Source of the DNA: Caldisericia bacterium | GTDB taxonomy: Bacteria; Caldisericota; Caldisericia; JAAYUI01 | DNA length: 64,000 bases | Assembly: GCA_017992475.1 (NCBI GenBank) | Contig: JAGOOO010000004.1 | Coordinates: 48,965 to 112,964, forward strand | Direction: 5' to 3' | In this document: positions 14,737 to 23,351 of the stretch, one piece after another | Layout of the letters: the number at the start of each line of letters is the position of its first letter | Position numbering within the stretch: the stretch's first letter is position 1 | Translations under genes and position numbers: made by a program | The notes under the pieces: generated by a model | The model's database searches: none | What the model saw: the letters and a program-made list of their open reading frames with translations, nothing else | Told to the model about the DNA's origin: nothing

Positions 14737-17284
14737 CAAGCCTTCTTTTCCTGGTCCGAAGCTTTTTGAACACTTCAAACCAAACAACGCTCAGGAGCCC
14801 AGCGCACAGGCAGATCAAAATATCGCTGGCGTGAAGTGTAGTAAACTTGAAGAGGTTTTGAAGGAACGGAACGTAAAGGACAAGACCCAAGAAGACGATG
14901 GCCCCAAAGAATACCCACCAGAAAGCCTGGTTTTTTGATTTTACTATCTCAAAAGCGGCCTTGTTCCACGATCTGTTGACCAGAATAAGGGCAAGATTGG
15001 AGACAACAAGCGTTGTAAAAGTGAGAGTTCTTGCTTCTATTTCTCCCCCCATCCTCAGAGCAACAAAATTGACCAGCAAGATGACCAGAAGAACACCAAC
15101 ACCCTGAAGGGCACTAAGCATGAATACGCCCGCTCCAAAAAGTGGTGCATTTGGATTTCTTGGTGGTCTTTTCATGGAATTTTTTTCCCCCTGTTCGGCT
15201 TCAAAAACAATCGAACAGGCTGGATCAATTACAAGCTCCATGAACACGATATGCATTGGTGTAAAAAGTGTTGGCCATTTCAAAAGCACTGGAAGTAATG
15301 ATATACCAGCTATCGGAACATGTATTGCAACTATGTATGCAAGTGCTTTCTGTATGTTCTCGTATATTCTTCGCCCCATTCTCACAGAATCAACGATTGA
15401 TGAAAAATCATCTTTTAAAAGCACCAATGATGACGCCTCTCTTGCAACATCAGTACCCCTTCCACCCATTGCAACGCCAATGTCTGCGGCTTTTAAGGCT
15501 GGAGCATCATTAACACCATCACCCGTCATTGCGACAATCTCGCCTTTGGCTTTAAGCGCCTGAACAAGCTTCAATTTTTGCTCCGGAACAACCCTGGCGA
15601 AAACATTGACTTTGCCAATTCTCCCCCTCAGTGCATCATCCGACATCTCGTCAAGTTCATGGCCTGTAATATACTCGCCAGGATTCTCAAGGCCGATTGA
15701 TCTTGCAATCCTGCACGCAGTTACTGGATAGTCACCAGTGATCATTACAACCCTTATGCCTGCCTCATAGCATTCCTTGATTGACTGGGGCACACTCTCC
15801 CTGACAGGATCAAAGAAACCGACAAGTCCAAGGAATTCAAAATCAAAACCATGCTGGGCTTTTGGCAGGCCAGACTCCACAAAATGGGCCCTTGCAACAC
15901 CAAGAACGCGCAGGCCTTCTGAGGCCATTTTGAAAACTTGGGAGCTTATATCTTCAACTGCCTGCTTGTCCAGATGGCACAAATCAGCAATGGCCTCGGG
16001 AGCACCCTTTGCAGCAATAACATAACCCCCGCCTTTTGTGGATTTCCATACCTGGGAAATGGCAAATAGTTCCTTCGAAAGTGGGTATTCCTGGATAAAT
16101 TCCCAATCATCATGAAGATGTTCTGTTCCACCAAGATGTTTTGCACCAAGTTCACGGATCGCCCTATCCATTGGCTCATAAGGGTTTTTTTCGGAGGCTA
16201 GGACAGCAAATTCCGCAAGGCTGTGGAAATCCTCGGGCAATTCTTTTTCATTGCCCTTGAGACCAATGATCTTCCCACCAGTCATAAGCTCAACAACGGT
16301 CATCTTGTTCTGTGTCAGTGTCCCTGTTTTGTCAACGCACAAGACGGTTGCTGATCCAAGGGTCTCTATCGCTGGCATCTTCCTCGTGAGAACGTCTTTT
16401 TTTGACATCCTCCATGCGCCCAGGGCCATGAATATTGTCAAAACCACCGGAAATTCTTCCGGCAACATTGCCATGGCAAGTGTCAATCCAGCGAGGAGTC
16501 CTCCAAGCCAGTCAGTTTTTGTGAACCCATACATTGCAAAAACAACAACACAGAGGGCCAAGCCAAAGAAGGCAACATTCCTGACCAGTCTTGAGATTTC
16601 GTGCTGGAGTCTTGTATCATTATTCTTGTCAAGCTTCTGCAATGCCTTGCCAATTTTTCCTATTTCGGTGTTGGAGCCCGTTGACTTTGTGATTGCCACT
16701 CCCTGACCTGAAACAATAAGTGTACCAGAGAAAACATAAGGCTGATCGTCACCGCCGGGTTTACCCATTGACTCGTCTTCACTGTCGCAATTTGTTTTTC
16801 TCACAGGGACTGATTCACCAGTTAAGAGCGATTCGTCGACAGTTAGGTTTATGCACGATATTAAAATGCAGTCTGCTGGGATTCTATCGCCCTCCTGAAG
16901 GATCAGGAAGTCGCCCCTTACAACATCTCTTCCTGCAATCCTCTGCTGTGCACCGTCCCTTATTGCCAGCGCCCTGGGGCTGGAAAGATCGCGAAGAGCC
17001 TCAAGCGCCCTCTCGGTCTTCTTTTCCTGAAAAATTGTTATTCCCATAACAACGAACACAAAGAAAAGAAGCATGATGGCTTCCTGGAGATCACCAAGAA
17101 GAAGATATACGGTCCCGCAAGAGACAAGTAGAAGAAACATCGGTTCTTTGATAACTTCAAAGATAATGATAAAAATACTGCGTCTTTTAGAAGATGGCAA
17201 CTCGTTTGGTCCGTCAATTGCCAGTCTTTTTGCGGCCTCTTCCTGTGAAAGTCCTCTTAACTTAGTTATGTCTATGTAAGACAC
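14645..17284 (-). CDS. Cation P-type ATPase, probably Ca2+-type (P2)
   Basis: 879 residues from a GTG at 17284 with AGGAGG 4 nt upstream. Order: cation ATPase N-domain (LSQEEAAKRLAIDGPNELP), TM1-2, actuator LTGESVPV (about 155), TM4 MLPEEFPVVLTIFMALGAWR (about 275), phospho-Asp in CVDKTGTLTQNKM (about 318), MTGDYPVTACRIA, MTGDGVNDAPALKAADIGVAMG, and C-terminal TM helices. The TM4 PEEFP and family resemblance point to Ca2+ or a similar divalent ion. The last ~35 residues (after FKKLR) are Arg/Lys-rich, exceed the usual family end and overlap the GNAT gene, so a read-through or frameshifted stop is possible. Confidence 0.88.
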   Translation of the reverse strand: MSYIDITKLRGLSQEEAAKRLAIDGPNELPSSKRRSIFIIIFEVIKEPMFLLLVSCGTVYLLLGDLQEAIMLLFFVFVVMGITIFQEKKTERALEALRDLSSPRALAIRDGAQQRIAGRDVVRGDFLILQEGDRIPADCILISCINLTVDESLLTGESVPVRKTNCDSEDESMGKPGGDDQPYVFSGTLIVSGQGVAITKSTGSNTEIGKIGKALQKLDKNNDTRLQHEISRLVRNVAFFGLALCVVVFAMYGFTKTDWLGGLLAGLTLAMAMLPEEFPVVLTIFMALGAWRMSKKDVLTRKMPAIETLGSATVLCVDKTGTLTQNKMTVVELMTGGKIIGLKGNEKELPEDFHSLAEFAVLASEKNPYEPMDRAIRELGAKHLGGTEHLHDDWEFIQEYPLSKELFAISQVWKSTKGGGYVIAAKGAPEAIADLCHLDKQAVEDISSQVFKMASEGLRVLGVARAHFVESGLPKAQHGFDFEFLGLVGFFDPVRESVPQSIKECYEAGIRVVMITGDYPVTACRIARSIGLENPGEYITGHELDEMSDDALRGRIGKVNVFARVVPEQKLKLVQALKAKGEIVAMTGDGVNDAPALKAADIGVAMGGRGTDVAREASSLVLLKDDFSSIVDSVRMGRRIYENIQKALAYIVAIHVPIAGISLLPVLLKWPTLFTPMHIVFMELVIDPACSIVFEAEQGEKNSMKRPPRNPNAPLFGAGVFMLSALQGVGVLLVILLVNFVALRMGGEIEARTLTFTTLVVSNLALILVNRSWNKAAFEIVKSKNQAFWWVFFGAIVFLGLVLYVPFLQNLFKFTTLHASDILICLCAGLLSVVWFEVFKKLRTRKRRLDARDNKTGAVQWGRFKQCLGRLYFYQKVHD

Positions 17285-17361
17285 TGCTCCTCCTGGGGGC
17301 TTTGGTTTGGATTTTGTTAGAGGCTGCCCTAGCTCTGCCTTGCATTTATAACAGCTTGAAA

Positions 17362-17389
17362 ATTTTAAACCATTTCAATTGCGAGTCAA
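17362..17389 (-). promoter_or_regulatory. Promoter for the P-type ATPase gene
   Basis: On the minus strand TTGACT (17384-17389) and TAAAAT (17362-17367) are 16 bp apart, about 75 nt before the GTG start. Confidence 0.5.
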
Positions 17390-17818
17390 CTTTCAAGGTT
17401 AAGACAACAAACATTGTAAGATGCAATACATTTTATTATTGAGATTAATTTGAAATAACAGCACTAGATGTTTTACAAATCGTATGGCATAAAAAAAAGA
17501 TCCCTGAATCAACAATGTAGAACCAAAAACATGACCAATAAACAACTTGAAATACAACTTAATCAATTCTTATAATTATAAATTGTGTTTTACCTAATTA
17601 ATATCTAATATGTTACTATTTAGATACAAATATCATTTTTTGATTCAATACGAGATAATAAATCTATTAAAAGTGATATAATTCTATTTTTATATTTTTA
17701 AGGCTACTAATATGCATTAAATAGCCATTTTATCAATAAATATATTTATTAATAACTTAAAGTGCCTTCTAACGCACAAATTATATCTTTATTCTAAATA
17801 ATAACATATTTGATGATA
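17390..17818. other. AT-rich non-coding stretch
   Basis: About 430 nt of strongly AT-rich sequence between the flavodoxin 3' end and the ATPase promoter. I see no ORF, tRNA or convincing terminator; there is only an A/T palindrome around 17735-17750. The composition is clearly unlike the flanking genes. Confidence 0.6.
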
Positions 17819-18310
17819 TTAGATGCTTTTTGATATCATTTTGGCCCAATATTCGACTTTTTGCCACTCCACAAAATCACCCTCAGGGGTCTTCATTTGC
17901 TTCATGAGCAACCTTATCGGGAATGAAAGTTTGCTAAAATCTACCTTGCCTGCAAATATTTCATGGGCGACTGGTTTGCACTCGGCAATCATGGAATCAA
18001 GATACGTCTGGACTTCCTGCAATTTATCCGGCATGGTAATCATCAAGCAAACACCGAAATAAAAAAGTTTTTTCTTTTGCAGATCGGGTTTTCTCTGTTT
18101 TACAAACTCTATTGCCTCCCCAAGACACTTGCCAATCCTTATTGCACTGCCGACAACCACAGCATCGTAATTGTCAATATCGATATTTCTTTTGACTTGT
18201 GACACATCGACAGTGTGGCCGTCAGATTTAATAATGCTAGCGATTCTTTCAGCTACTTCACCAGTTGAACCGCACCTTGTTGCATAACACACCAAAATTT
18301 TCTTACCCAT
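17819..18310 (-). CDS. Flavodoxin-domain protein (HemG-like)
   Basis: 163 residues from the ATG at 18310 (AAGGGG 5 nt upstream). The FMN phosphate loop is CYATRCGSTGEVAERIA; next come DAVVVGSAIRIGKCLGEAIEFV and FGVCLMI. This is the flavodoxin/menaquinone-dependent protoporphyrinogen oxidase-like fold. Short flavodoxin-domain proteins of this kind act as redox partners. No haem genes are nearby, so a HemG role is only one possibility. Confidence 0.82.
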   Translation of the reverse strand: MGKKILVCYATRCGSTGEVAERIASIIKSDGHTVDVSQVKRNIDIDNYDAVVVGSAIRIGKCLGEAIEFVKQRKPDLQKKKLFYFGVCLMITMPDKLQEVQTYLDSMIAECKPVAHEIFAGKVDFSKLSFPIRLLMKQMKTPEGDFVEWQKVEYWAKMISKSI

Positions 18311-18414
18311 AGCAACCCCTTGGACACACAAAAAATGTTTTCGTTGCAAAAATTTATTTAAAAATAATAATCATTCTTTATTATCCCCAAACAAAATCGT
18401 TGGTAACTATTTTA

Positions 18415-18768
18415 TTACTGTTTCAAGTCTTCGTAAAGACCTATTTTATTACCATCAGGGTCAGCAAGAAAAGCATAGAAACCTATCCCTGAGAGTTCAG
18501 TCTTCCCAACGGAAACAGATCCGCCAAGGCCCGGGGCTTTTTCAAGATAATTCTCGATTCGGTCAGCATGAATGTAAAAAACTGGTGAGTTGCCAGGTTT
18601 AACTTTGTCAACCTCCATGATTCCACCGCTCTCTCCGTTAGACATTTCAAACATCATGTAATCGTCGGTGGATTTCTCAAATTTCCAGTTAAACATCCCC
18701 TTGTAGAAGTTAACGGCCCTCTCAATGTTTGTGACATACCACTCAATATAGATAAAACAATCTTTCAT
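18415..18768 (-). CDS. VOC (glyoxalase-fold) protein
   Basis: 117 residues. YIEWYVTNIERAVNFYKGMFNWKF is the standard VOC opening, and GFYAFLADPDGNKIGLYED is the closing strand. The start overlaps the stop of the upstream HhH gene (ATGA at 18765-18768), so the two are translationally coupled. Substrate unknown. It resembles the CFP32-like/glyoxalase-like subgroup (FYIHADRIENYLEK) rather than the copies near 13-14 kb. Confidence 0.82.
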   Translation of the reverse strand: MKDCFIYIEWYVTNIERAVNFYKGMFNWKFEKSTDDYMMFEMSNGESGGIMEVDKVKPGNSPVFYIHADRIENYLEKAPGLGGSVSVGKTELSGIGFYAFLADPDGNKIGLYEDLKQ

Positions 18769-19049
18769 TTGGCTTCTCTCCTTCGTTTTGGTTCAGTATT
18801 ATCTTTCCAGTTCCACCATTTTAAAAGTTCTGGCTTGTGGTTGGTGTTGCTGGCAAAATATATGGCACACCTGAAAACATACAATAAACACCTGTCCTGA
18901 TGGCCTTTTTTGGTGCAAAGCAAATCATAGAGCTCCTGTGGGTCGCGATTCTTCAAATCGGACACCCTGTTTATTCCAAGCTCAATCAAATCTCCTGCGA
19001 TGCTTTTGCCAACACCTGGTATTGAGGTGAGGCCATCACCATTTTTCAT
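18765..19049 (-). CDS. Helix-hairpin-helix protein, Cdd1-like
   Basis: 94 residues from the ATG at 19049; a TTG at 19073 is an alternative. Begins with an HhH motif SIPGVGKSIAGDLIELGI, continues DLKNRDPQELYDLLC and ends with the family signature HQDRCLLYVFRCAIYFAS, then LLKWWNWKD, as in 'pathogenicity locus' Cdd1 proteins. HhH suggests nucleic-acid contact, but the role is unproven. Coupled to the VOC gene downstream and 16 nt after a lipoprotein gene. Confidence 0.8.
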   Translation of the reverse strand: MKNGDGLTSIPGVGKSIAGDLIELGINRVSDLKNRDPQELYDLLCTKKGHQDRCLLYVFRCAIYFASNTNHKPELLKWWNWKDNTEPKRRREAK

Positions 19050-19065
19050 GATTGGCTTTTCAACC

Positions 19066-19518
19066 CTACTCAAGCGTCAGGCCAAGCTCAAATGTGAGCC
19101 TCTCTCCGGTTATTCCATCTTCTAAAATGCCCTCAATCCGGTATGGCCCCTTTTCACCGGTGAGCGTGACCTGGAATGGAAGAGCAAACTCTGTTTGTTT
19201 TTCATCATACGTTTTCATGTCGGAGAACACTTTTTGGGTAAAAATCAATTTGCCTTTGTTGTCTCTGACCTTGATAGTTTCCATGGGCCAACTTATGAAT
19301 TTGTCTCCATCCGGATTGGACTGGAACCCCTGGACCTGGACGTAAACATTGATGGTTTCCCCAGATTTGAAGGTTATCTTTTCCGCGGCCACATAATTAT
19401 TCAGCCCCTTCACTGACTCTGCAAACTCGGCTTTTACAAGCTTGAGGTTTGGCTGTCCACATCCTGCAACGATGAAAGTGGCGGCAAGCAAAAAGAAAAA
19501 CAAGTGTTTTTTTAGCAT
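19066..19518 (-). CDS. Lipoprotein, 150 residues, unknown
   Basis: Signal peptide with lipobox FIVAGCGQ. The remaining ~130 residues look like a beta-sandwich (ITFKSGETINVYVQVQGF; GPYRIEGILEDGITGERLTFE), perhaps Ig-like, with no motif I can name. AGGAGG precedes the ATG. Overlaps the end of the upstream 593-residue gene by 7 nt, so probably one operon. Confidence 0.7.
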   Translation of the reverse strand: MLKKHLFFFLLAATFIVAGCGQPNLKLVKAEFAESVKGLNNYVAAEKITFKSGETINVYVQVQGFQSNPDGDKFISWPMETIKVRDNKGKLIFTQKVFSDMKTYDEKQTEFALPFQVTLTGEKGPYRIEGILEDGITGERLTFELGLTLE

Positions 19519-21293
19519 GGCTCCCTCCTGGTTATGGCGCCCTGTGCAATCCTGTTTATGATCTCTGGGCCAAATGCAAGATAGAAACTGATTGCATATG
19601 GCCTGTTGTTTACATAAAAAAGCGAGGTCAGTTGTTCAAACCTTTTCAGAATGCCAACTGATACAAGCTTTATTGCCATTTCAACATTAAGAAGTTCTTC
19701 TGCTTTCTGAAAATCGGCCATTTTTTCCCTACGCTCGGAGAGGAGAACTTCCCTTGTTTCAATCAACTCTTTCAGCTTTGCATATGTTCGCGCTGTAAGG
19801 GGCTTCGATATCCCGGCTATATTACCCAATTTTGTCATCTTTGGCGTAACAGGATTCGGCAGGGCATCTTCATATTCATAAATGGCATATTTTGCCAGCG
19901 TAAGCAATTGCCCTTCGTCAAAATGGAGGCTCTCAAGCATCTCCTTTGCCGCCGTTGCCTCCTCTTTCCAGTGTCTGGCAATCCAGGAAGCAGCTCGTGC
20001 CTCTCCCCAAAACGCCTTCAAAAAAGGTGGAAGAAAAATCTCTTCATCACCGAGTAGTTCCATCGTGTCAATTGCACGCAACCCTATCCTCAAAAATTCC
20101 CCACTGGGATAATTTATCCCTCTTGATTGTAATTCTTTTGTGAGATGGCCAACCATCGGGGCATACTTCGAACCTTGCTCCGGTAGCGAAATGACCTTTG
20201 GTGGCCTGCTCAATTCAGCAAGGAGCGGGCCAGCCTTGCCAATGAGGGTGTGGCAACCAAAAAGTCCAACGAGGCCATTTTTGAGCTCATCTAATGAAGG
20301 GGGATTTGAAATGGTCATTGTTTTTGGCTCAGCATTGCGATATGTCATTTTCAGAATAAGCTTCTCGCCGAAATGCGCCCTGATGTGCCATCTGACAAGA
20401 CGCCCCTCATACTCACATTCAATGTAATAGGGAAGTTCCATCACACCATCCCTAAGCTTAAGCCTTTTTAATGGAAGGTGGGTCTTATTGAGCGCCTCGT
20501 TGTAGCTTTCAACAAATGCTTTGGTGTTTCTTAGAAGAGTGAGGAGCACGATATGGTTTATCTCGCCCTTTACATCAAAAACCTCCGATGCTCTCATTAT
20601 TTTAGGCGGAGCAATATTGAAAAACTCTGAAAAACCAAACCTCCAGAAGGTCTCCTGCAAATCCGAGATTGTGGCTTCTGGTTTTGATGAAAGAAGGTCT
20701 TTTGTCATGCCAAGTATCTTCTTGGCCCTTACTTTAACATCAGGCCATTTTTCTCTCGAAACCGACTGGAGGGCTCCCCTGTAACAAGCAAGGAACATAA
20801 AATAATATCTCTCCAGGAGACTGTCATCGGCGAGTCTGTAGGACGATATGGATTTTTCATCCTGTGTTGTTGGCACAATACCTACATATCTTTCGCCTTC
20901 AGTAAGGCCTCTCAGCATCTGGCCAGGTCTCAAGTTAATGCCGAGATCGCCAAGCTCTTTTTCCATCCCAAAGAGTTTTGCGACTCTTTCATATGAATCA
21001 ATCGCCCCCTTGAGTGAAAACCCAAACCTTTTATAGATATAGGGCTCCACAGGTAAAGCATAGAATGGGCCTGAAGATGTATCCTGATGGATCCATACGG
21101 CACCCGTAAGCTTTCCGCAATAGTCGGTCGTGAGAGCAAATTTACTGTTATACTCCAATTTGTAATCGGCCGTTCCAAGCTTTTCGTCCTGTATAAAAAA
21201 TGTCGCACTGCCAGCCAGATCAAGCAGTGCCTTTGCCACAAGAAGAGCGTCCCATGAAAGATTCTGGTCTCCTTTGTAATAGCGGGTATCCAT
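19512..21293 (-). CDS. Uncharacterised 593-residue soluble protein
   Basis: No signal peptide, TM segment or recognised catalytic motif. The N-terminal ~120 residues include a Cys-containing segment (TTDYCGKLTGAVWIHQD). The middle is mixed alpha/beta with a beta-rich part (ELPYYIECEYEGRLVRWHIRAH). The C-terminal third is helical with a likely coiled coil (KLKELIETREVLLSERREK). There is no Shine-Dalgarno; TAATAT lies 6 nt before the ATG, so the transcript may be leaderless. Divergent from the foldase gene and followed by a lipoprotein gene with a 7-nt overlap. I do not recognise it. Confidence 0.75.
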   Translation of the reverse strand: MDTRYYKGDQNLSWDALLVAKALLDLAGSATFFIQDEKLGTADYKLEYNSKFALTTDYCGKLTGAVWIHQDTSSGPFYALPVEPYIYKRFGFSLKGAIDSYERVAKLFGMEKELGDLGINLRPGQMLRGLTEGERYVGIVPTTQDEKSISSYRLADDSLLERYYFMFLACYRGALQSVSREKWPDVKVRAKKILGMTKDLLSSKPEATISDLQETFWRFGFSEFFNIAPPKIMRASEVFDVKGEINHIVLLTLLRNTKAFVESYNEALNKTHLPLKRLKLRDGVMELPYYIECEYEGRLVRWHIRAHFGEKLILKMTYRNAEPKTMTISNPPSLDELKNGLVGLFGCHTLIGKAGPLLAELSRPPKVISLPEQGSKYAPMVGHLTKELQSRGINYPSGEFLRIGLRAIDTMELLGDEEIFLPPFLKAFWGEARAASWIARHWKEEATAAKEMLESLHFDEGQLLTLAKYAIYEYEDALPNPVTPKMTKLGNIAGISKPLTARTYAKLKELIETREVLLSERREKMADFQKAEELLNVEMAIKLVSVGILKRFEQLTSLFYVNNRPYAISFYLAFGPEIINRIAQGAITRREPC

Positions 21294-21299
21294 AATCAG

Positions 21300-21305
21300 A
21301 TATTA
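21300..21305 (-). promoter_or_regulatory. -10 for a leaderless transcript of the 593-residue gene
   Basis: Minus-strand TAATAT, 6 nt before the ATG at 21293; a weak TGGAAA lies 17 bp further upstream. Back-to-back with the 21338-21365 promoter. Confidence 0.45.
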
Positions 21306-21337
21306 ACTGAAAATCTTGCCAGTTTCCATAAAGCCCT

Positions 21338-21365
21338 TTGACAACCGGTATCCTGAATGTAAAAT
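21338..21365 (+). promoter_or_regulatory. Promoter giving a leaderless foldase mRNA
   Basis: TTGACA (21338-21343, perfect consensus), 16-bp spacer, TAAAAT (21360-21365), then exactly 7 nt to GTG at 21373. No ribosome-binding site exists in between. Confidence 0.75.
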
Positions 21366-21372
21366 CACTTCC

Positions 21373-22476
21373 GTGAAAAAGAACTATCTCAGGATAATCA
21401 TTTTGTCTGTCATAGCCTTAGGGCTTGTGGCCGGTGCAACACTTACACTGGTGGAATACTTTAAAAACAAGACCACAGAAGATACAAAAACAGTGGAAAG
21501 ACCTGTCTCCCAGCCAAAAATTAAAGGCCCAACAGGTGTGGTGGCAAAGGTCGGAGACATTGAAGTGCCATTGTCAGTTTTTTCACAGCTGGTCAACACC
21601 ACCAGACAACAGGCCCTCGCTGAAGGAACAGATATAGATGACTCAAAAAACGCTTCAATGCTGCAAGCAGCCAGGGAAGACGCGCTGAACCAGCTTGTAG
21701 AATATGCTGTTTATGAAAACTACGCAAAGAAAAACGGTATTCTTCCAACATCAAAAGAGATTGACGCAGCTATTGCTTCGGAGATAGATGCAAGAGTCCA
21801 TCAGGCAGGTTCAAGGCAATCACTCGAAAAACAGCTCACCGATCTCGGCGGGATCGAAGGACTCAAGGAAACAATCAAGGGTGATCCAATATTTCTCAGG
21901 CAAGTGATCAGACAAAAGGTGTCAGACAACATTACTAAAGACCTAAAGGTAACAAAAGACCAGGCAAAAGAATTTTTTGAATCAAAATTACTGGGACTTT
22001 CACAAATAGTGGTGCTTTACGACGAGAAGATTGACGGCAAGGAGCTCTATGAGCCAACAAAAAAATACGCCGAGAGCCTCAAGGCCATGATCGGGAAAGA
22101 CAAGACCTTTGCAGATGTGGCAACAATGTACTCCGAGGAGAGGGAAAGCGGCCAGAATGGCGGCAGGATGTCGCAACTAATGCCAAAGGGTTACCTCCCC
22201 CCACAAATGGAAAAGGTGGCGTTCTCGTTGAAGATTGGCGAAATCTCGGATGTAATTGAGACCAATGGCAGTTTTGTAATACTGAAGCTGGACTACGAAA
22301 CCTACGCCTGGGACTATTTCTTCACTGACAGCGGCAAGAAACCTAAACCCAACTTTGAGGTTGTCTGGAAAGACGTTGTAAACTATCTTTACACGATCAA
22401 GAAGATAGAGGCAGAAAATAATTGGTACCAGAAATACGCTGACTCCATCAAGATAGATGTATATCTGGAGCTGTAG
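21373..22476 (+). CDS. Membrane-anchored parvulin-type peptidyl-prolyl isomerase (SurA/PrsA-like)
   Basis: 367 residues from a GTG at 21373, chosen because a consensus promoter ends 7 nt before it; an ATG at 21316 lies upstream of the -35 box. One N-terminal TM segment (YLRIIILSVIALGLVAGATL), a SurA-N-like helical domain (VAKVGDIEVPLSVFSQLV onward), then a parvulin domain with FADVATMYSEERES, NGGRM, PQMEKVAFSLKIGEISDVIE and a GSFVILKL strand. It would fold exported proteins outside the membrane. Convergent with arsM, 26 nt apart. Confidence 0.87.
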   Translation: MKKNYLRIIILSVIALGLVAGATLTLVEYFKNKTTEDTKTVERPVSQPKIKGPTGVVAKVGDIEVPLSVFSQLVNTTRQQALAEGTDIDDSKNASMLQAAREDALNQLVEYAVYENYAKKNGILPTSKEIDAAIASEIDARVHQAGSRQSLEKQLTDLGGIEGLKETIKGDPIFLRQVIRQKVSDNITKDLKVTKDQAKEFFESKLLGLSQIVVLYDEKIDGKELYEPTKKYAESLKAMIGKDKTFADVATMYSEERESGQNGGRMSQLMPKGYLPPQMEKVAFSLKIGEISDVIETNGSFVILKLDYETYAWDYFFTDSGKKPKPNFEVVWKDVVNYLYTIKKIEAENNWYQKYADSIKIDVYLEL

Positions 22477-22502
22477 GGCCAAGGTTAGAATCTTATAAAA
22501 TA

Positions 22503-23261
22503 CTATACTTTTTTGGCTTCTATCTTCAGGCTTTCTAGAGGAATGTTCTGATACTGTCTTTCACTGATATCCTTGTCCTCTGAAAGGACATTGACTTCAA
22601 AACCTGCTTTTCCCACTATTGCCAGGTAATCGTCCCTCAGCAGGGCCCCACCCACGCATCCTGCTATCAGCTCTTCATTTCTTTTTTGCTCTGGCGTGAG
22701 GTCTTTCAGCAAAACAATGTCTGAAATATACATCCTGCCACCCTTTTTAAGCACACGGAAGGCCTCGCTAAAGACTTTTGGCTTGTCTGGAGCAAGGTTG
22801 ATGACACAATTGCTTATGATGACATCGACGGAGTTGCTTTCAACAGGCAATTTTTCTATGTCTCCAAGCTTGAATTCGACATTTTCAAAACCATGCTTTT
22901 TGGCATTCTGACCCGCCCTGTCAATCATTTCCTGGGTCATGTCCACACCAATCACATGACCCTTATCGCCAACTTTTTTTGCGGCCAGGAAGCAGTCAAA
23001 ACCAGCACCAGAACCCAAATCAAGGACAGTTTCACCCTCCCTGATACTTCCCATTCCAGTTGGATTGCCACAGCCAAGGCCAAGATTGGCCTCTGAAGCA
23101 AATGCTATCTCCGAATCAGTATATCCAAGGCTTTTTGCAATCTGTGCATTGGTGATGTTAGTGCCACAACCACAACTGCTTCCACAGCACCCAGACCCGT
23201 TTTTGGCTGCGATTTCGCCGTAGTGCTTTTGTATGACCTGCTTTATTTCATCTTTTTCCAT
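22503..23261 (-). CDS. arsM: Arsenite S-adenosylmethyltransferase
   Basis: 252 residues, AGGAGGT before ATG. N-terminal cysteine cluster SGCCGSSCGCG, then VLDLGSGAGFDCFLAA (SAM motif I), VIGVDMTQEMIDRA, SNCVINLAPDKPKVFSEAFRVLKKGGRM, and AGCVGGAL near the C-terminus. These are the ArsM arrangement, in which conserved Cys residues bind As(III) for methylation. No arsR, arsC or efflux gene sits next to it, so regulation is unclear. A possible promoter TTGACT-17-GAGAAT lies in the 90-nt gap upstream. Confidence 0.92.
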   Translation of the reverse strand: MEKDEIKQVIQKHYGEIAAKNGSGCCGSSCGCGTNITNAQIAKSLGYTDSEIAFASEANLGLGCGNPTGMGSIREGETVLDLGSGAGFDCFLAAKKVGDKGHVIGVDMTQEMIDRAGQNAKKHGFENVEFKLGDIEKLPVESNSVDVIISNCVINLAPDKPKVFSEAFRVLKKGGRMYISDIVLLKDLTPEQKRNEELIAGCVGGALLRDDYLAIVGKAGFEVNVLSEDKDISERQYQNIPLESLKIEAKKV

Positions 23262-23351
23262 AATTATTACCTCCTGCCTGGTTGGACACCTTAAAAGATA
23301 TAAACTGTTTTAACAAATTCTCCGCTAAGTGGTAGTATCAGTCAAACACTT

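Noticed and set aside
17390..17818. tRNA, small RNA or ORF in the AT-rich gap
   Set aside because: No cloverleaf, no T-loop consensus (GTTCRANYC) and no open frame of meaningful length were seen.
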